From positions 23,261 to 87,260 of the forward strand of contig JAEWAQ010000037.1 in NCBI GenBank assembly GCA_023391635.1: a DNA stretch of 64,000 bases. Reading direction: 5' to 3'. The position numbers were made by a program, and so were the translations under genes. Shown piece by piece: positions 35,094 to 43,307 of this stretch. The notes below the pieces were generated by a model. It was not told the origin of the DNA. It ran no database searches and was given only the letters and a program-made list of their open reading frames with translations. This DNA is from Bacillota bacterium. GTDB lineage: Bacteria; Bacillota; Bacilli; Paenibacillales; Paenibacillaceae. Position 1 is the stretch's first letter; each line of letters starts with the position of its first letter.

Positions 35094-35279
35094 TTGAACG
35101 GGGATTTTCCCGACCGGAACGCCGGCATTCTGGCCGCGGCCAGCATCAGCGCATACAGCATGAGCTCGCCGGGCCCCGGGAACATGGTGACCGGTCGGGA
35201 CATCCTGCTGACCGCGTTCGTGGACGATGCGGACTACGAAGAAGTCCGCCGCACCTGCTCCGATGCGGGGGCTTTGTAG
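35094..35279 (+). pseudogene. Orphan C-terminal-like gene fragment
   Basis: The frame reads GDFPDRNAGILAAASISAYS, MVTGRDILLTAFVDDADYE and ends RRTCSDAGAL at TAG 35277-35279, directly before a perfect terminator hairpin. It has coding-like composition and a terminator, yet no credible start (only TTG, no ribosome site) and just 61 codons. It looks like the 3' end of a lost gene. I do not recognise the family. It could also be a small genuine protein. Confidence 0.4.
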
Positions 35280-35287
35280 AACAGGAG

Positions 35288-35318
35288 AAGCCGCGGAGCA
35301 TGCTCCGCGGCTTTCTCT
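35288..35318. terminator. Perfect 13-bp bidirectional terminator hairpin
   Basis: The stretch 35288-35313 is a perfect 26-base palindrome (AAGCCGCGGAGCA and its complement) followed by TTCTCTTC. It separates the orphan fragment on the plus strand from the anti-sigma gene on the minus strand. Confidence 0.8.
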
Positions 35319-35332
35319 TCCGCTCACCGGCC

Positions 35333-36019
35333 TTAAGGTGTGACCGATTCGGCGATCTTCATCGTCTCCTCGGCCGAAAGCTGCGCGATCAGACCGTATT
35401 GGATGCCATCCTTCACCCAATACAATTCGGTGAGCTCGGGCTGTTCGAAAATGAATCCGTCCGCTCCGCCCACTTTCGTCGGCGTGAACAGCTCGGTCGG
35501 AAAGGCGGCCGGAAGACGGCTCGCGGAGAATGTTACCGTCTTATCTCCCGAAACATACGTGATGTTCACATCTCTGGCGGGTTCATCTTTCATTCCCACC
35601 GCGACCATCTCCGATAGCGTGAAACCCTCCGGAGCAGCGTTCGGCACGAGAAGTTCCGATCCGAAGGAAGCTTTCGCTTCTTCAACGGAGCCCAGCGGAG
35701 TCGTGATCAGTTCGGAGATCCCCGAACCGACGGATCCTTCATTTGCCGACGGCAAGTTCCCAGGCGCGCTTGCCTCGGGAGCCGGTGCATTCGACTGTTG
35801 GAGCATCGGATAAGCGACGACGATCGCGACTGCCGCGACCAAAGCCGCCGCGCTTGTCAACCATCGTCTCGGTATGAAGAAACGGCGTTCCATTTTTTCC
35901 GCTGCCGCTTGCTGCCGAATTTTCCGCTTCATTTCTTCGTTCAATTCTATTTTGGAAAACAGCGTCTCATCCATCTCTCTTCGAAGATGGCCATTCCATT
36001 TATACTTCATATCCGTCAT
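35333..36019 (-). CDS. Membrane anti-sigma-like protein paired with ECF sigma factor
   Basis: A 228-residue protein: cytoplasmic N-terminus of ~50 residues (MTDMKYKWNGHLRREMDETL), a single membrane span (SAAALVAAVAIVVAYPML), a Pro/Ala/Ser-rich linker, and a ~130-residue extracytoplasmic domain with WVKDGIQYGLIAQLSAEETM, similar to DUF4367 domains. Its start overlaps the 3' end of the sigma gene by 20 bases, with the GGAGG site inside that gene. By position and topology it should hold the sigma factor inactive at the membrane. The signal is unknown. Confidence 0.82.
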   Translation of the reverse strand: MTDMKYKWNGHLRREMDETLFSKIELNEEMKRKIRQQAAAEKMERRFFIPRRWLTSAAALVAAVAIVVAYPMLQQSNAPAPEASAPGNLPSANEGSVGSGISELITTPLGSVEEAKASFGSELLVPNAAPEGFTLSEMVAVGMKDEPARDVNITYVSGDKTVTFSASRLPAAFPTELFTPTKVGGADGFIFEQPELTELYWVKDGIQYGLIAQLSAEETMKIAESVTP

Positions 36020-36563
36020 CTGCCGTTTCCTCCTTCTTCATCTCCCGGGCCAACGCTTCGCGTGCCCGGTGCAATCGGTTGCGTACAGTTCCCTCGGGAG
36101 ACGAAGTCGCCTCCGCGATCTCCCGTGTGCTCATCTCCAAGTAATAATACAGATATAGCGCTTCCTGGTGAGGCAAGGACAAGCGGAGCAAATACTGCAG
36201 CACTTCGCTCTTCCGCAGTCTTTCAAGCGCCTCCTCTTCGACGCTGATCGTGCGGCCTCGGTCTATCCGACTCGGGTCGGTCGGCTGCTCAGAGAACATC
36301 CGCACGCCCATCTTGTCTCTACAGACGTTGACGGCAATTTTGGTCAACCAGGTTTGGACGGCGCTGTCCCCCCGGAACGACTTCCAGTTCCGATAAGCGC
36401 GCAGAAACACTTCCTGGCTGATATCCTCCGCAAGGTGCCGATCGCCAGTATAGAAATAAGCGGTGCGCAAAACGATATCGCCGAAACTTGTCATGAGCTG
36501 TTCGAGCGCTTGAGCGGGATCTTGCGAAAAGTTCACGTTGGTTTCCGAGCCGGCCGGCTTCAC
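36000..36563 (-). CDS. ECF-type RNA polymerase sigma factor
   Basis: A 187-residue sigma-70 family member with only regions 2 and 4: region 2 is DIVLRTAYFYTGDRHLAEDISQ and VFLRAYRNWKSF, and region 4 is LYLYYYLEMSTREIAEATSS with EGTVRNRLHRAREAL. It starts at 36563 after GGAGGTG and overlaps the downstream anti-sigma gene. The upstream stretch carries a two-copy repeat and a possible ECF promoter, so autoregulation is likely. Confidence 0.93.
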   Translation of the reverse strand: MKPAGSETNVNFSQDPAQALEQLMTSFGDIVLRTAYFYTGDRHLAEDISQEVFLRAYRNWKSFRGDSAVQTWLTKIAVNVCRDKMGVRMFSEQPTDPSRIDRGRTISVEEEALERLRKSEVLQYLLRLSLPHQEALYLYYYLEMSTREIAEATSSPEGTVRNRLHRAREALAREMKKEETADDGYEV

Positions 36564-36587
36564 GGGAACATCACCTCCAACCTAATA

Positions 36588-36614
36588 GACGGCATATGTG
36601 CGAAATCCGCTTCA
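36588..36614 (-). promoter_or_regulatory. Possible ECF-type autoregulated promoter
   Basis: On the minus strand TGAAGC (36614-36609), one mismatch from the ECF -35 TGAAAC, is 17 bases from CGTC (36591-36588), a common ECF -10. It lies about 25 bases upstream of the sigma gene start. Confidence 0.4.
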
Positions 36615-36630
36615 CATTTATCTCCCTCCG

Positions 36631-36710
36631 ATTCCCCTGAAATCGAAGCCGTAGAGTAACTTCGTTACATATCACCCCCGTTCCCCCTGTATCCGAAGCC
36701 GTTGAGTAAC
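36631..36710. repeat. Two-copy ~30-bp repeat upstream of ECF operon
   Basis: CGAAGCCGTaGAGTAAC (36644-36660) and CGAAGCCGTtGAGTAAC (36694-36710) differ at one position and are 50 bases apart. Each is preceded by a related TTCCCCTG stretch, and a third partial TTTCCCCTGACC follows at 36714. The 36564-36983 spacer holds no gene besides these repeats, the possible promoter and the terminator at 36894. Confidence 0.65.
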
Positions 36711-36893
36711 TCGTTTCCCCTGACCGTTTCACTAAATCGATCTTTTACCGAACGTAGTAAATTAACATTTTCTCGATTGCACTCAACCCAGGGGGAAATT
36801 GAAAACGAACCAAAATTAATTTGCCTGCTTCTACTACAGGAAAAATTGAAGCCTAAGAATAAATTGAACTCGCGTCGTCAGTATTTGAGAAAA

Positions 36894-36935
36894 AAGCACA
36901 CTCCCGCCGTCCTCGGACGCGCTCGGAGTGTGCTT
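36894..36935 (-). terminator. Terminator of AraC gene 36984-37880
   Basis: AAGCACACTCC (36894-36904) and GGAGTGTGCTT (36925-36935) form an 11-bp perfect stem, followed on the minus strand by TTTTTTCTC. The arms are nearly the same as those of the terminator at 12427. Confidence 0.87.
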
Positions 36936-36983
36936 CACTCGCTCAAATGTTATATTCACTTTACCCATTACACTTTGCGCAAT

Positions 36984-37880
36984 TCAATGATCAAAGTTCC
37001 ACAACTCATTATCCGGCGATTCCCGATACGCGACAGGGGTCAGCCCGGTATGCCGCTTGAACAGCGCATGAAAATATTGCCGGCTCCCCACGCCCACATA
37101 ATCATAAATATCCGTTACGGGGATGTCGGTGCTCTTCAGCAGCATCTTCGCCTTGTCGATCCGGATCGCGGTCAACTCTTCGATCAATGTCCGTCCCGTC
37201 GACCGTTTGAAAATCCGCTGCAAATACCCGGGATGCAAATTGACCGCTGCCGCCGCGTCGCCGACCTGGATATCGCGATCATAGTTTTGGCGGAGAAAGT
37301 CGAGAACGCCGCGAATATACCTTTCCTCCGACTGAACGATGCCGCCGTCCGCCTCTTCCCGCAGTCTCGCGATTCGAATCAGCATCTCGGCCAGCAAGAT
37401 CGTCGCAAACGGGCTTCCTTGCTTGCCCCGGTTATCCAATTCCAGCACGAGGCTTTTCAAGGTATGATACACCTCGTCCGCGTCCCGCAGCACCAGATAA
37501 GCGGTCGGGGAGGCAAGTAAATCTTGCAAATCCTGCTCCCCCTGCGCCGCCGAGCCGATGATCGAATTACCGCTGTCCGCGAAAGCCGCGAAGCCGAATT
37601 CCAGGTTCAACATGCGACAGGAATGGTCGACCAGCAGCCGATGCGGAACGCCATGGCCGACGACGATGAACTCGCCTTTCTTCAGTTCGACAGCCGCCGA
37701 TTCGACCTCCACCCGGCAATGGCCGTTCATGACATACATAATTTCCGACCAATCGTGACGGTGATGCTCGGGCATCCGAAACCCATGCCATTGCTTATAG
37801 TAGTAGGCATACACACGAGGCTGCAGTCGGGAACGCGAATCCGGCGCCGGATCGTCATTCAACCGAAATAATCCCGTCAT
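36984..37880 (-). CDS. AraC-family transcriptional regulator
   Basis: A 298-residue regulator. The N-terminal cupin domain has MPEHHRHDWSEIMYVMNGHC and GEFIVVGHGVPHRLLV. The C-terminal ~100 residues carry two helix-turn-helix motifs (VGDAAAAVNLHPGYLQRIFK and VTDIYDYVGVGSRQYFHALF, then TGLTPVAYR). ATG 37880 follows GGGAGG by eight bases; the frame stays open to 38060 but without a supporting site. It is a single gene with its own terminator and no sugar gene adjacent, so its target is unclear. Confidence 0.9.
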   Translation of the reverse strand: MTGLFRLNDDPAPDSRSRLQPRVYAYYYKQWHGFRMPEHHRHDWSEIMYVMNGHCRVEVESAAVELKKGEFIVVGHGVPHRLLVDHSCRMLNLEFGFAAFADSGNSIIGSAAQGEQDLQDLLASPTAYLVLRDADEVYHTLKSLVLELDNRGKQGSPFATILLAEMLIRIARLREEADGGIVQSEERYIRGVLDFLRQNYDRDIQVGDAAAAVNLHPGYLQRIFKRSTGRTLIEELTAIRIDKAKMLLKSTDIPVTDIYDYVGVGSRQYFHALFKRHTGLTPVAYRESPDNELWNFDH

Positions 37881-38063
37881 TCGCTCCCCCTCCCATCCAT
37901 TCGCCGACGTGACTTCACAAGCTGAATCGATCTTCATCCAGTTCTCCCTCATCGTAACACGATTTGTTCCGACAGGAAACAGCGGGGCGACTTCGATCGA
38001 AAACCGGCGGCATGCCAAAGAGCTGTCAGATGTCTCCGGCAGCTCATGGTTCTCGCACACGAC

Positions 38064-38390
38064 TTACACTTGCACCGCATATTTCGCCAGCACATTTTCA
38101 TAAGCGGCTCTCGGGCGTAGGTCAACCAGCTTCTCTACCGGTTCGCCGTTATGAAACAAGATCACCGTCGGCATCGACATCACGCCGTATTGACTTGCCG
38201 TTAACGGCGATTCGTCGCAATCCACCTTCAACACCGCCAAATCTTCGCCGTGCTCGTTGGCCAATTCCTCCATGATCGGCAGCAGCGCTTTGCAAGGCGG
38301 GCACCAGACCGCGCCGAATTCCACCAATGTCGCGCCCCGCTCCCGAATCGACGTCCCGAAATTGCCGTCATTGACTGCTTGCACGCTCAT
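38064..38390 (-). CDS. Thioredoxin-family protein
   Basis: A 108-residue cytoplasmic thioredoxin with active site WCPPCK (Cys30 and Cys33; classical thioredoxin has WCGPCK), the cis-Pro in SMPTVILF and strands TLVEFGAVW and AVLKVDCDES. ATG 38390 follows CAGGAGG and sits one base after the stop of the MerR gene, so the two are one operon. The MerR partner suggests induction by a thiol-active or redox stress. Confidence 0.92.
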   Translation of the reverse strand: MSVQAVNDGNFGTSIRERGATLVEFGAVWCPPCKALLPIMEELANEHGEDLAVLKVDCDESPLTASQYGVMSMPTVILFHNGEPVEKLVDLRPRAAYENVLAKYAVQV

Positions 38391-38391
38391 A

Positions 38392-38760
38392 TCAATCCCT
38401 CCTGGTTTCGGTGCGCTCTTGCAGAATGGAGGCGATCCGGTCCTGCAGATTTTGCTTGATGCCTGAGAGCAATCGGATCTGATCGTCGATCTCCTGAAGC
38501 TTCTGCCTGTAAACCGGCAGCACTTCATCGCAGAACGCTTCCTTGTTCTTCAGCACGCACTGCAGGAAGCCGGCGATCTCCTCCGTCGAGAGGCCCAGGT
38601 TCAAATACAGCCGAATCGTGCGCACCTGCTCTTCCGCCAGCGCCGAATATTCTCGGTAGCCGTTATCCCGGCGGACCGGCGCCAGCAGGCCCTGCCGTTC
38701 GTAGTAGCGCAGCGACCGGATGCTGACACCGGTACGTTCCGCCAGTTCTCCGATTTTCAT
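38392..38760 (-). CDS. MerR-family transcriptional regulator
   Basis: A 122-residue regulator. Residues 1-70 form the MerR winged helix (MKIGELAERTGVSIRSLRYY, YERQGLLAPVRRDNGYREYS). A dimer helix follows, with a single Cys (QCVLKNKEAFCDEVL has Cys in this stretch) that could sense a thiol-reactive signal. ATG 38760 is chosen for its eight-base spacing from GGGAGG; ATG 38766 lies too close to it. It is the first gene of the merR-trx operon, with a typical long-spacer promoter upstream. Confidence 0.92.
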   Translation of the reverse strand: MKIGELAERTGVSIRSLRYYERQGLLAPVRRDNGYREYSALAEEQVRTIRLYLNLGLSTEEIAGFLQCVLKNKEAFCDEVLPVYRQKLQEIDDQIRLLSGIKQNLQDRIASILQERTETRRD

Positions 38761-38795
38761 CCGCATTCCCTCCCTTCTGCCAGCACCCTGGATCT

Positions 38796-38827
38796 ATTGT
38801 AAACCATGACGCCGATGTCAGGGTCAA
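38796..38827 (-). promoter_or_regulatory. MerR-type promoter/operator (20-bp spacer)
   Basis: On the minus strand TTGACC (38827-38822) and TACAAT (38801-38796) are 20 bases apart, longer than the normal 17, as at MerR-activated promoters. The spacer contains the dyad TGAC-N6-GTCA. It precedes the merR gene by about 35 bases, so the operon is probably autoregulated. The rest of 38830-39062 holds only the terminator below. Confidence 0.65.
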
Positions 38828-38886
38828 GCGAAACTCTTGCTATTTCCTATCGTCCATCTCAGGAGTTCAACAGACGCGAAATTCAA

Positions 38887-38929
38887 AGGGTTGCCCCCTC
38901 AGCCCCGAAAGACCGAAAGAAGCAACCCT
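38887..38929 (-). terminator. Probable terminator of GH42 gene
   Basis: AGGGTTGC (38887-38894) pairs with GCAACCCT (38922-38929) across a 27-base loop; on the minus strand TTTGAATTTC follows. The T tract is weak. Confidence 0.5.
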
Positions 38930-39062
38930 CACTCCATAAATCGCCATGACTGACCATCTATTGTCGCTCAACGATTGCCATGCCCGGCATTCCTGCCGCC
39001 GCACAATATTCACATCGTCCGATGATTCTGTCACCGCTCCATAATCCCCACGACCGATCATC

Positions 39063-41120
39063 CTACCGCCGGACGATCCACAGATCGCGGCCTGCCAATT
39101 CCGCCGCTCCCGCCATCTCGCGCCCGCTGAGCAAGTCGACGCCGCCCCGCTCACCGAGCTCCACCGTCACCGGATCGGCGTTATGGTTCAGCACGAACAG
39201 GAACTCGGCGCCGCCCTTCTCGCGCAAGGTTACTTCCACGCCTTCCGGCGCCTTTGCGATCATAGACTTCACGCCATGCGAGGCGCAAACTTGCGGCAGC
39301 CACTCATTCAGGAATGGCTGCTCGGGGCTCGACGCCAAGTACCAGGCTTGTCCTTGGCCGAAGCGGTTGACCGTCAACACCGGCATGCCTGCATAGAAGT
39401 CCTCGCCGTACACGGCTGCAACGATCGCGCCTTCGCTATGGATCAGATCGCACAGCATACCGCAATCGTACGAGCTCCGGCTGAGGCCGAGATTGCCGTC
39501 CGCGCCTTCGCCATCGGACAGCACCATTGTGTTCGTCTTGCCCGGCAGCAATGCGTCGATCTCCTCCGCCCAGATGCCGAGCAGCTTGCGGAGCTTGCCC
39601 GGGTAGCCGCCGGTGACGACGCGGTCGTTCTCGTCGACGATGCCGCTGAAGAACGTCGTCACCAGCGAGCCGCCTCGGCTCACGAACGCTTCCAGCTTCT
39701 CCGCAACGCCCGGCTTGACCATGTACAGCACCGGCGCGATTACGATATCATAGCCGTTGAGGTCCGCATCCACGCCGACGACGTCCGCGCCAATATGCGC
39801 GCGGTACAGCGCTTCGTAATATTTGTGAACTTCATTCACGTATTGCAGCGCAATAGACGGGCCGCTGGACATCTCGATCGCCCACCAGTTGTCCCAATCG
39901 AACAGTATCGCGACCTTGGCCTGCACCCGACTGTCCAGCAGCGTATCCCCGATCTTCCCCAGTTCGGCGCCGAGCGCCGCGCATTCGCGGAAGACGCGCG
40001 CGTGCTCATGGCCGACATGCTCGATGACCGCGCCGTGGTACTTCTCGCAAGCGCCGATCGAACGACGCAACTGGAAGAACATAACGGTATCCGCGCCCCT
40101 CGCTACCGCCTGATAACTCCACAGCCGCATGACGCCGGGACGTTTCAACGAATTGTACGGCTGCCAGTTCTGCTGACTCGGCGTCTGCTCCATCAGCATG
40201 AAGGGCTGTCCCGCTTTCAGTCCGCGCATCAGATCGTGCCGCATGGCCGTCAAGCTGAACGGAGTATCCGCCGCCGGATAGTTGTCCCAGGAGACGACGT
40301 CCAGCTTCTTGGCCCATTTGTGGTAATCCAGTTCCTTGTACGTCCCCATCAGATTCGTCGTAATCGGAATATCAGGGGTAATCTTTCTCAGCGCCTCGTA
40401 TTCCAGCTCGTAGCAAGCAAGCAGGCTGTCCGACTGGAATCTGCGGTAGTCAAGCGAGATGCCTTGGAAATTCGTGTTCGTCCGTCCGCCCGCGCCGCGC
40501 CATTCTTCGCTGACGCCGCTCGGAGGCACGATGTCGTCCCAATCGTAGAACGTGTGTCCCCAGAACGCCGTGTTCCACACTTCGTTCACCCGGGCGATCG
40601 TGCCGTACCGCTGCTGCAGCCACGCGCGGAACGCCGCCGCGCAGTTGTCGCAATAGCAATAGCCTCCATACTCGTTGGAGACGTGCCAGATCAGCAGCGC
40701 AGGGTGCTTGGCATATCGCTCTGCCAGCTTCCCGGCCATCTTCACGGAAAATCGGCGGTAGCTAGGGCTGTTCGGGCACGAATTGTGCCGCCCGCCGAAC
40801 TTGCGCTTGCGCCCGTCAAAGTCGACGCGCGTCACGTCCGGATAACGGCGCGCCATCCAGGCGGGGTGTGCAGCCGTGCTCGTACCCAGGCAGACGCCTA
40901 TGCCAGCTGCATGCAGCTTGTCCATCATTTCATCAAGCCAGCCGAAGTCGAAAGTCTCCTCATCCGGCTGGTTGCGCGCCCAGGCGAACACGTTCAGCGT
41001 CGCCACATCGATGCCCGACAGCTTGAACATGCGAACATCCTCGTCCCACACCGGCTTTTCCCACTGATCCGGATTGTAATCGCCGCCGTACCAGATTTTC
41101 GGCTTCTTCGCGTTAATCAT
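39063..41120 (-). CDS. Beta-galactosidase, GH42
   Basis: A 685-residue cytoplasmic GH42 enzyme releasing galactose from beta-galactosides or galactan fragments. Acid/base Glu150 is in IWHVSNEYGG, and nucleophile Glu311 in FMLMEQTPSQQNW. The structural zinc cysteines of the family are present (Cys115, Cys155, Cys157, Cys160 in CYCDNC). The trimerisation domain (residues ~390-600) and a C-terminal beta domain are complete. ATG 41120 follows GAGGTG; longer in-frame starts are not supported. It is divergent from an AraC gene that probably controls it. It is close in length to B. subtilis GanA. Confidence 0.95.
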   Translation of the reverse strand: MINAKKPKIWYGGDYNPDQWEKPVWDEDVRMFKLSGIDVATLNVFAWARNQPDEETFDFGWLDEMMDKLHAAGIGVCLGTSTAAHPAWMARRYPDVTRVDFDGRKRKFGGRHNSCPNSPSYRRFSVKMAGKLAERYAKHPALLIWHVSNEYGGYCYCDNCAAAFRAWLQQRYGTIARVNEVWNTAFWGHTFYDWDDIVPPSGVSEEWRGAGGRTNTNFQGISLDYRRFQSDSLLACYELEYEALRKITPDIPITTNLMGTYKELDYHKWAKKLDVVSWDNYPAADTPFSLTAMRHDLMRGLKAGQPFMLMEQTPSQQNWQPYNSLKRPGVMRLWSYQAVARGADTVMFFQLRRSIGACEKYHGAVIEHVGHEHARVFRECAALGAELGKIGDTLLDSRVQAKVAILFDWDNWWAIEMSSGPSIALQYVNEVHKYYEALYRAHIGADVVGVDADLNGYDIVIAPVLYMVKPGVAEKLEAFVSRGGSLVTTFFSGIVDENDRVVTGGYPGKLRKLLGIWAEEIDALLPGKTNTMVLSDGEGADGNLGLSRSSYDCGMLCDLIHSEGAIVAAVYGEDFYAGMPVLTVNRFGQGQAWYLASSPEQPFLNEWLPQVCASHGVKSMIAKAPEGVEVTLREKGGAEFLFVLNHNADPVTVELGERGGVDLLSGREMAGAAELAGRDLWIVRR

Positions 41121-41241
41121 CCGTATGCACCTCATTTTCGCATAAAATAACCGCATAATTTCAATCTAATTGTAAGGCGGATTTCTCAAGGTTTCGATAT
41201 AATATTTAAGTGATTAGATATAAGAAAACGGAGGTTTTCCC

Positions 41242-42081
41242 ATGACACGCAGAGTCGTCGCGCCCGCTTCGGCCGCATTGATGCATATCTATCTGGAGAC
41301 GATCGGCATCAATGCCGACCAAGAGCCGATCGACAGGCCGCAGGGCTACCCTTGTTACCACTGGCTGCATACGCTCGAAGGAGAGGGAGAGTTCGGGATC
41401 GGGAGGATGAAATGGAAGCTGCCGCCGCGTACGGGCATTCTCGTGCATCCGAACGTGCCCCATCGTTATCATGCGCGGACAGGCGTTTGGCAAACCGCTT
41501 ACGTGACATTGGAATGCGGGACGGCGCCGGACTGGATTGCCTTCATGTTCAGTTTGCATGCGGAACGCGTGCTGTGGGATGCTGAGGAAACGCGCATTGT
41601 CCGGCAATGGACGCATATGCTTCAGGAAGCGGAGGCAGGCAGCGACCGGTCCGGCTGGGACCTGTCCGTGGAACTGTATCGGTTTCTGACGCTGCTGAAG
41701 ACGGCCGGACGCACCGATCATCGGCCTTCCATGACGAGAAGAATGGAGAAGATGCAAGATCTGCTTGAGTGGCTGGAACAGGAATATCCCGACCCGGATC
41801 TGGGGCTGGCGGAAATGGCGGCGATTCTCGGCATAGGGGAACGGCAGTTGAACGAGCGGTTCCGACAGCTGTTCGGGCAGACGGCTTACGCCTATCTGAT
41901 CCGCCTCCGATTGCGCAAGGCAAAGGAAATGCTGCCCGTGCGCGCCAACCTGACCGTAGGAGAGATCGGCGCATCGGTCGGTTTCCGGGATGCGAGCCAT
42001 TTCGTTGCGACGTTTCGCAAGACCGAAGGGCTCACGCCGGAGCGATACCGCCTGCTGCACGGCGCGAATATGCGGGCATGA
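41242..42081 (+). CDS. AraC-family regulator (likely controls the GH42 gene)
   Basis: A 279-residue regulator. The N-terminal sensing domain contains CYHWLHTLEGEGEFGIGRM and TGILVHPNVPHRYHA, a cupin-like pattern. The last ~95 residues have two helix-turn-helix units (LAEMAAILGIGERQLNERFR and VGEIGASVGFRDASHFVATF, then EGLTPERYR). ATG 41242 follows GGAGG at seven bases. The 121-base divergent spacer with the GH42 gene contains TATAAT on the plus strand (41198-41203). It presumably responds to galactose or a galactoside. Confidence 0.92.
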   Translation: MTRRVVAPASAALMHIYLETIGINADQEPIDRPQGYPCYHWLHTLEGEGEFGIGRMKWKLPPRTGILVHPNVPHRYHARTGVWQTAYVTLECGTAPDWIAFMFSLHAERVLWDAEETRIVRQWTHMLQEAEAGSDRSGWDLSVELYRFLTLLKTAGRTDHRPSMTRRMEKMQDLLEWLEQEYPDPDLGLAEMAAILGIGERQLNERFRQLFGQTAYAYLIRLRLRKAKEMLPVRANLTVGEIGASVGFRDASHFVATFRKTEGLTPERYRLLHGANMRA

Positions 42082-42164
42082 TCCGACCGCTGCAGCCGGA
42101 TTGGTCACTTCGGCGCAAACACCGCTCTGCAAATGGCACACGTTTACGATCCGACCACCGCACC

Positions 42165-42710
42165 CTACACCACTTCGGCCCCAAGGCCGCCGCGAAAATG
42201 ACGCAGCGCCCAAGCGTGTCCGTCCGGATCGAAGCTCGCGACCGCCTGCTGATGAATCACGATGCGATAGTTCAAATTATAAGCGTCGACCGCCGTGTGC
42301 AGCACGCAGATGTCCGTGCAGACGCCGACGAGATGAACTTCGGAGATGCCGCGCTCGCGGAGCCGCAAGTCGAGGTCCGTGCCGGCGAATGCGGAATAGC
42401 GCGTCTTGTCCATGACGCGCACGTTCGGCAGATGCCGGATCTGCTCGTGCAGTGCTGCCAATTCCCCGTACAACGTGCGGCCTGCCGTGCCGCGAATGTT
42501 GTGCGGAGGATACAGCTTCGTCTCCGGATGCAGCGGATCTCCGGCTTCATGCACGTCCAGCGCGAAGACGACGTAGTCGCCCGCTTCCGTGAATGTACGG
42601 GTCAGACGCACGATTTCCGCCTCAATGGCTTGTCCAGGCGCCCCGCAGGTCAACGCCCCGTCCGTCGCGACGAAATCGCAAGTGTAGTCGATGTTGATCA
42701 ATGCCTTCAT
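42165..42710 (-). CDS. Isochorismatase-family cysteine hydrolase, nicotinamidase-like
   Basis: A 181-residue hydrolase with the catalytic triad Asp8 (NIDYTCDF), Lys102 (MDKTRYSAF) and Cys131 (VGVCTDICVLHT). Metal ligands typical of nicotinamidases are in place: Asp52 and His54 (ALDVHEAGDP) and His70 (YPPHNIRGTAGR). It most likely converts nicotinamide to nicotinate in NAD salvage, but related amidases share these residues. It faces the AraC gene and is followed upstream by a small membrane-protein gene. Confidence 0.88.
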   Translation of the reverse strand: MKALINIDYTCDFVATDGALTCGAPGQAIEAEIVRLTRTFTEAGDYVVFALDVHEAGDPLHPETKLYPPHNIRGTAGRTLYGELAALHEQIRHLPNVRVMDKTRYSAFAGTDLDLRLRERGISEVHLVGVCTDICVLHTAVDAYNLNYRIVIHQQAVASFDPDGHAWALRHFRGGLGAEVV

Positions 42711-42730
42711 CGTTATGACTCCTTCCCGTA

Positions 42731-43243
42731 TCAGGCTTGCCTGATCTTGCGCAGCAGAGCGGCTATTCCGTTCGACTTCAACAGCAGCACCGCGCCCATT
42801 ACGATTTCAACCGCATGCCCGGCGAATTGAAAATAGTAGCCTTGCCGATCAAAATGCACTTCCTGATTCGTTATCCATATGAAAGAGAGCACGCTTTGAA
42901 TCAAATTCACAGCCGCCAGGATGACGAGCACGAGGCCGACGACGGACAGGACGAAGCTTTCGATATCCGCATGGCGTTCGAGAGGCTCCGGGCTGCCGTT
43001 CGCGGCCGGAACGAGACGATTCGACCATCTGTCCGCCGAGCGCCACAGCAGCACCCCGACGATCCAGAGCAGCAATGTCGGGATGCCAATGATGACGTAC
43101 ACTTGCGCTATTTTCAAATCGGTAATCTGCATATACGTGGGAATCGCCGCATTCGCCAACGTCACTGCTTGACGAATCCCCAGAATAAAGACGTAAATCG
43201 CGAGCACCCTGATTGCCAGATAGGCAAGACCGCGCAGATTCAT
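42731..43243 (-). CDS. Small four-span membrane protein, unknown function
   Basis: A 170-residue protein with four hydrophobic segments: YLAIRVLAIYVFILGIRQAV, IAQVYVIIGIPTLLLWIVGV, FVLSVVGLVLVILAAVNLIQ and FAGHAVEIVMGAVLLL. The second and third are linked by a charged loop (WRSADRWSNRLVPAANG). No catalytic motif is visible, and I do not recognise a named family. It lies 20 bases upstream of the nicotinamidase-like gene and is probably co-transcribed with it. Confidence 0.8.
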   Translation of the reverse strand: MNLRGLAYLAIRVLAIYVFILGIRQAVTLANAAIPTYMQITDLKIAQVYVIIGIPTLLLWIVGVLLWRSADRWSNRLVPAANGSPEPLERHADIESFVLSVVGLVLVILAAVNLIQSVLSFIWITNQEVHFDRQGYYFQFAGHAVEIVMGAVLLLKSNGIAALLRKIRQA

Positions 43244-43307
43244 TCAGCAATCCCTCCTTGTCTTTCCACAATTATACACCTTCTATGCGGAATGGAGGGG
43301 ATGCTTT

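Noticed and set aside
39183..41150. 655-codon open frame opposite the GH42 gene
   Set aside because: It mirrors a gene with full GH42 motifs. High GC at third positions keeps the complementary frame open; its product is His/Arg/Gln-rich with no recognisable domain. The same applies to long antisense frames at 4544-5926, 12562-14100, 14158-15882, 23720-25507 and 60287-62173.
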